DNA of 64,000 bases from Pipra filicauda (taxonomy: Eukaryota > Chordata > Aves > Passeriformes > Pipridae), in the NCBI RefSeq assembly GCF_003945595.2, contig NW_024104418.1, positions 798,193-862,192 on the forward strand, written 5' to 3'. Below are positions 60,061 to 64,000 of the stretch, in pieces. A model generated the notes under the pieces. It ran no database searches. It saw only the letters and a list, made by a program, of their open reading frames with translations, and was not told the origin of the DNA. How positions within the stretch are numbered: position 1 is the stretch's first letter; each line of letters opens with the position of its first letter. Position numbers and translations under genes: made by a program.

Positions 60061-63000
60061 GTTGAGGATTTTTTGTTACATTTATGTATTATTTATTAGG
60101 CTTAAGAGTTACTTTACATTCATTGGGTTGTCTTTATCCCAGAGTAGGACAACCACATAAGATGATTTAGGATAACATGCGAACAGAAATGAGTTTAAAC
60201 TGTGATTTTAAGACTTTTACTGCTGTATTATATACTGCCCTCAATATAAAGTTCATGGTCCACAGAGATTTTGAGATGAACTCAAGTTTATTTGATCCAT
60301 TCATTCTTTTCAAGTTCTTGAAGAAGAATGAGAAGAAAAGAGCAGAAGAGACTAAGAGAATCACCACGTAAGGAGGCAGAAGATAAAGTACAGCTTGGAC
60401 TCAGTCCTGGAAACTGCTGTTTCCCATGTGCATGGTTATAGAAGTTGCCAAATGATCCTGACACGTAGATCTCACCACACTATAAGGCAACAACAGAAAA
60501 CATCCCTACTAATTTGACAGAGGGAAGTTCCCTATGGACTCCAAAGCTGCCAAGCCTGATAGAGACATTTCATTACCCTCTTATCCTCTTCAGACAAAGA
60601 AAGTGAGAATGAATGTGTGAAGTTCTGATTTTTGGAAAGAACCTGATGAGTAAACATCACTGTAAAAGCTAGGGCTATGCCTCGCTGTTTCCAGTTGGAA
60701 ATTAAGCACCACGCAGCCACTTGCTCTAACACCCTCTGTTTCTCCAGAAATACAAATGGATTTTGTCCATACATAGCTTGACAAGAGTCACCTCCAGAGA
60801 CTAAAGACTTATGTCTTTTTTCCAATTGCTTTGTCAATGCCTGGTTCCTTAGCAAGTGATCCCAAATGCCTGGCTCCCTTACTTTCTAATTCCACACTCA
60901 CTCATCAGGGACACAGACATCTGAAATGCAGGTGCTGACCCTGAAAGCAGGGTCTTTGGTGAGCACAACATATATCCAACCCTGAAGCCACTGCTGAGCT
61001 TTGGAGACGTAATGGTGCACAGCTCCAAAGGCTCAGGGGCTTTTGCAGGTCCTTCTCTCTGTGGTGCAGACCGTCCCTCTGTTATCCTGTTATCCTAGAA
61101 CAGGCTGTCATTTTTTAAAATTTACAATCTGAAATACATACTAAAAGTTAGAGTATAAAAATATAAAATACAGAATATGGCTACCTGTACTTAATCCAAT
61201 ATAACAGAATTTCTGTGTATACAAAAATAACTCATCACACGCTTCTGTTCTTCACATTCTTAGTGACCAGGTGTTTACCTCCACAGCTAATGCCCAACAG
61301 ATCTTCCCCTTGAGGAAAACTGGAACTGTCTGAAAAGCAGAACACATTTGGCAGAAATAACCATAATGAAGATGAGTGTTAACACAACATGCTAAACTCA
61401 GTCCAGGACACAGGCTTTCAAGCTGCTATTTTCAGCTTGCTGTTAAGAAACTGTTTCAGACAACATAAAAAGCTGTATCTAACACTTTCTGGCAGTGCCA
61501 TATTGTCTGGGACTAACACAAAAGGGAGGTGAACATGAAAAGGCATGGATGCGTTCACCTTCATTGGTTCTAAAACTTCTAAGCTATCAAAATAATCAGA
61601 AAATTAAGAACCGAAACGCAAGGCAGAAATCAGTCAGCTTGCCTTCCAGCAGCTTCAGTTGGAAGATCAATGGGATCTTGACAGTATTGGTATCATCTGT
61701 CCTTTACAGCTATTCAGATGTTTGTTTAAAGTGAATTAAAGAAAGGCAAGCTTTAAGAGTGAAAACAGAAATAGCGATAACAGGAAAACTCAATCAGTGG
61801 AACAAAACTGTACTATAGTCCACAGACAGTCCAGAACAGAAAGGTGTGCACTTACCATTGATCGGGACAAATAACACCCAGTGAACAAAGGTTAATAAAG
61901 CAATGAGAAAAGTACCAAAAGCCACTGAAAATGACAAGAAAAAGGACAAGCTGAAAGCATCCACAGATCTTTAAAAGAGGGCTGCCCAAGCTTTGTGTAG
62001 CTAATATGTATACTGACAACAAGCAGAGAGCTAATCTGCATGTAACAGAGGGGAATGCAGCCTTCCTCCTTACTTTTTGCCGGAAAAAAAAGCATTGATT
62101 TAAAATTGCTGTTGCATGACCTGAAAAAAACCAGCAAAAATATCTTCCCAGTTCAATGTCTCAAGGACTGAATGCTACTGTTTGCCAGCATCAATTACTT
62201 TTACAATGGTTTCACAATGACACAGTCCTCAGCAGGACCCAAAACTACCTCCAGAGGCAGGCACCAGGAGACCTGAATTAGGACACCATAAGAGTTTGCA
62301 GCCACTCTCCCCCTCTTTGTGTAACCAATTCCTCATAAAACAGCCTAGGGGAGTGTCTTGTTTCCCTTCCTCTCACCAAATCTTAAAAGTTTTGAAATTC
62401 ATTTTTAAACGAGAAAAGATATTATTTTAAAAAGCAGCTTTTGTTTTCTTTAGTATTATAAAGCATATGAAGTATTATTCACTTATACTTATTTTGTATT
62501 CTTTCATGCAATGTAAGGACATCCCATTGGTTTTCTAGAAAAAGTTTTCATAATATACACAAGCTTTACACATAACCTGCACTTGCAAAACTAAAACTTA
62601 ATGTTATAATGTTATATGGGATCCTGTACAATGATATCTTAGATAACTAAAATACATTACAGGGGTGCTAAAACCAGTATATGTTCTTCCTCAGCTCAGC
62701 CCCAGGAAGCAGCAGGAGCTCATCCATCAGTGCCAGGGGTCTAGTGAGGTTGCTCAGGAACTTGACAGTGCAAAATAAAGAGTCAGTAAGGCAGAAAATA
62801 AAGCCATGTGGCCATCCCAATGCTGAGTGCTGGAGTTACTGACTGATGACTTTTTGTGCAGACATAAAGTAGTGTAGACATACCCACAGCTTTTTCTTTG
62901 AAAAATCCAATGAGAACAAGCCCAGTGTGAGGAGTTTATATAGCCTATTGCTATGCACCAATTACAAAAATAAGATGATCTAATGAAAAATAAATAATAT

Positions 63001-63163
63001 AGTTGTTCAGAGACTCTCACAGATCTTGTTCCTCAGCAGGACATTTGTGAACTGAAGAAGTGCCTAAGCCAAAGGTGATACCAAAAGAATGGAGAAAGGA
63101 GAGCCTAGCTGGTGGAGTATGTTTAGTGGCATTAGGTAAATGCAGATGCTTTATGTTTAGTTC

Positions 63164-63196
63164 TTGGGTTTTTTTTGGTTTTTGGGGGTTTTTTGT
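63164..63196 (+). repeat. G/T-rich tract
   Basis: T-rich sequence with GGG, GG and GGGGG runs, similar in style to the tract at 60.0 kb. No retroposed body is seen beside it. Confidence 0.6.
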
Positions 63197-64000
63197 TAAA
63201 ATAAGGGAGAGGAAGATAATTTATTAGAATTTTCCATTGAGGGAACAAAAAAACTGAATCCAAATAATCCAAGCACTCTTCCTGCTTTGCAAATACCAAC
63301 TCGTCAAAAACAAAGAATTTCATAAGAACTGTCTGATGTAATAGATTTTTTTTTTCAGTTTTGTGGTTTTTTTCATTCTTTGGAATTTTACAGAAAGAAT
63401 ATCCCAAGCTTTGTTCCCACCTTTATTTTGCTGTGTAGAATGTAGTTATCTTTAATTCTATGTGATAAAATTACAAGAGCTGTCATTTAATTATATAATT
63501 ACAGTTATTTAAAACTTTTTTTGGAATAAATATATTAAATGTTCTGAACTCACCATATTTGTAGCAGCTTTAGTCACAGCTAGCAGTATTAATTGCTCTA
63601 ATTTCTGCCTCCGTTTCTCTCTCATCTTTTACTTTGTGCTTTCTCCCTGCTGGAGATAAAATTTTGCACTCAATGTGATGTAACACTTCAACCAGAAAAT
63701 ACAGTTGAAATCATATGGTTAAGACCTTCATTTTTACCTAGCATTCGCTGTTATCAGAATCAAGCTGGTCTCCAGAGGGCTTTGGCAAACTTATTTGCAC
63801 CTGCAAATGATGACCTTTTTGCAGTTTGCATGCCCTAGATCAGTAAACAGATGCATTAAAGAACATCTGAAGAGGAAAATTCCTTTGGACATTGCTCATT
63901 GTGACCACTTGAAAAAACTGTTTTGTCTGGTGCTTTGGTTGTAAGGTATAATTTATGAGCTGTATCCTAGGAGGAGAGTTGTCACTTCTGTCTCATTCAT

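Larger units (their letters stand above)
59186..64000. other. AT-rich intergenic DNA, no gene recognised
   Basis: About 4.8 kb with no gene, RNA gene or assigned transposon. G- and T-rich patches lie at 60014-60060 and 63164-63196. Open frames reach only 110 codons and have no recognisable domain. Confidence 0.55.

Noticed and set aside
1..64000. CRISPR arrays, operons, tRNA or rRNA genes
   Set aside because: No regularly spaced repeats or RNA-gene signatures were seen, and the repeat content is that of a vertebrate genome.

Overview
This window looks like intergenic bird DNA. It is AT-rich, about two-thirds A+T by eye. No multi-exon gene, tRNA, rRNA or CRISPR array can be supported. Avian origin is inferred from repeats: about eleven CR1 (chicken repeat 1) LINE fragments, several carrying the avian 3' end built on repeats of AATCACAGAAT or ATTCTGTGATTCTG, and five long terminal repeats (LTRs) resembling endogenous-retrovirus families common in neoavian and passerine genomes. 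All family assignments come from reading the sequence against remembered consensus sequences. No alignment was run.

Layout. 1-5.2 kb: AT-rich single-copy-looking DNA with homopolymer tracts. 5.2-5.8 kb: CR1. 5.8-9.6 kb: single-copy-looking DNA with an odd two-strand open block at 8.0-8.4 kb. 9.6-10.0 kb: old CR1. 10-16.8 kb: single-copy-looking DNA ending in a GC-richer block with a C13 tract. 16.8-17.5 kb: CR1 keeping an open piece of its reverse-transcriptase ORF. 18.1-19.0 kb and 20.6-21.0 kb: two plus-strand LTRs. 21.2 kb: CR1 stub. 21.3-42.3 kb: mostly single-copy-looking DNA with three small CR1 relics. 42.3-45.0 kb: a dense transposon cluster with an LTR, a non-CR1 LINE and a 0.95 kb CR1. 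45-55.8 kb: two minus-strand LTRs of one family. 55.8-59.2 kb: three CR1 copies. 59.2-64 kb: single-copy-looking DNA.

The most interesting element is at 43.32-43.79 kb on the minus strand. It is a 136-codon uninterrupted reading frame that resembles the C-terminal tail of a non-CR1 non-LTR retrotransposon: a WAGH-type motif, an RYKD-type basic motif, and a terminal cysteine zinc-finger-like segment. A very short 3' UTR follows, then an ATG-repeat tail. Short UTRs with simple-repeat tails suit RTE-like LINEs, which are patchy in birds and known there from horizontal transfer. Next to it, the 42,306-42,877 LTR has TG...CA ends and a perfect 4-bp target-site duplication, so its borders are base-exact.

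No genes act together here. The window records successive retrotransposon insertions of different ages. No internal retroviral gag, pol or env region was recognised, so the LTRs look solitary.
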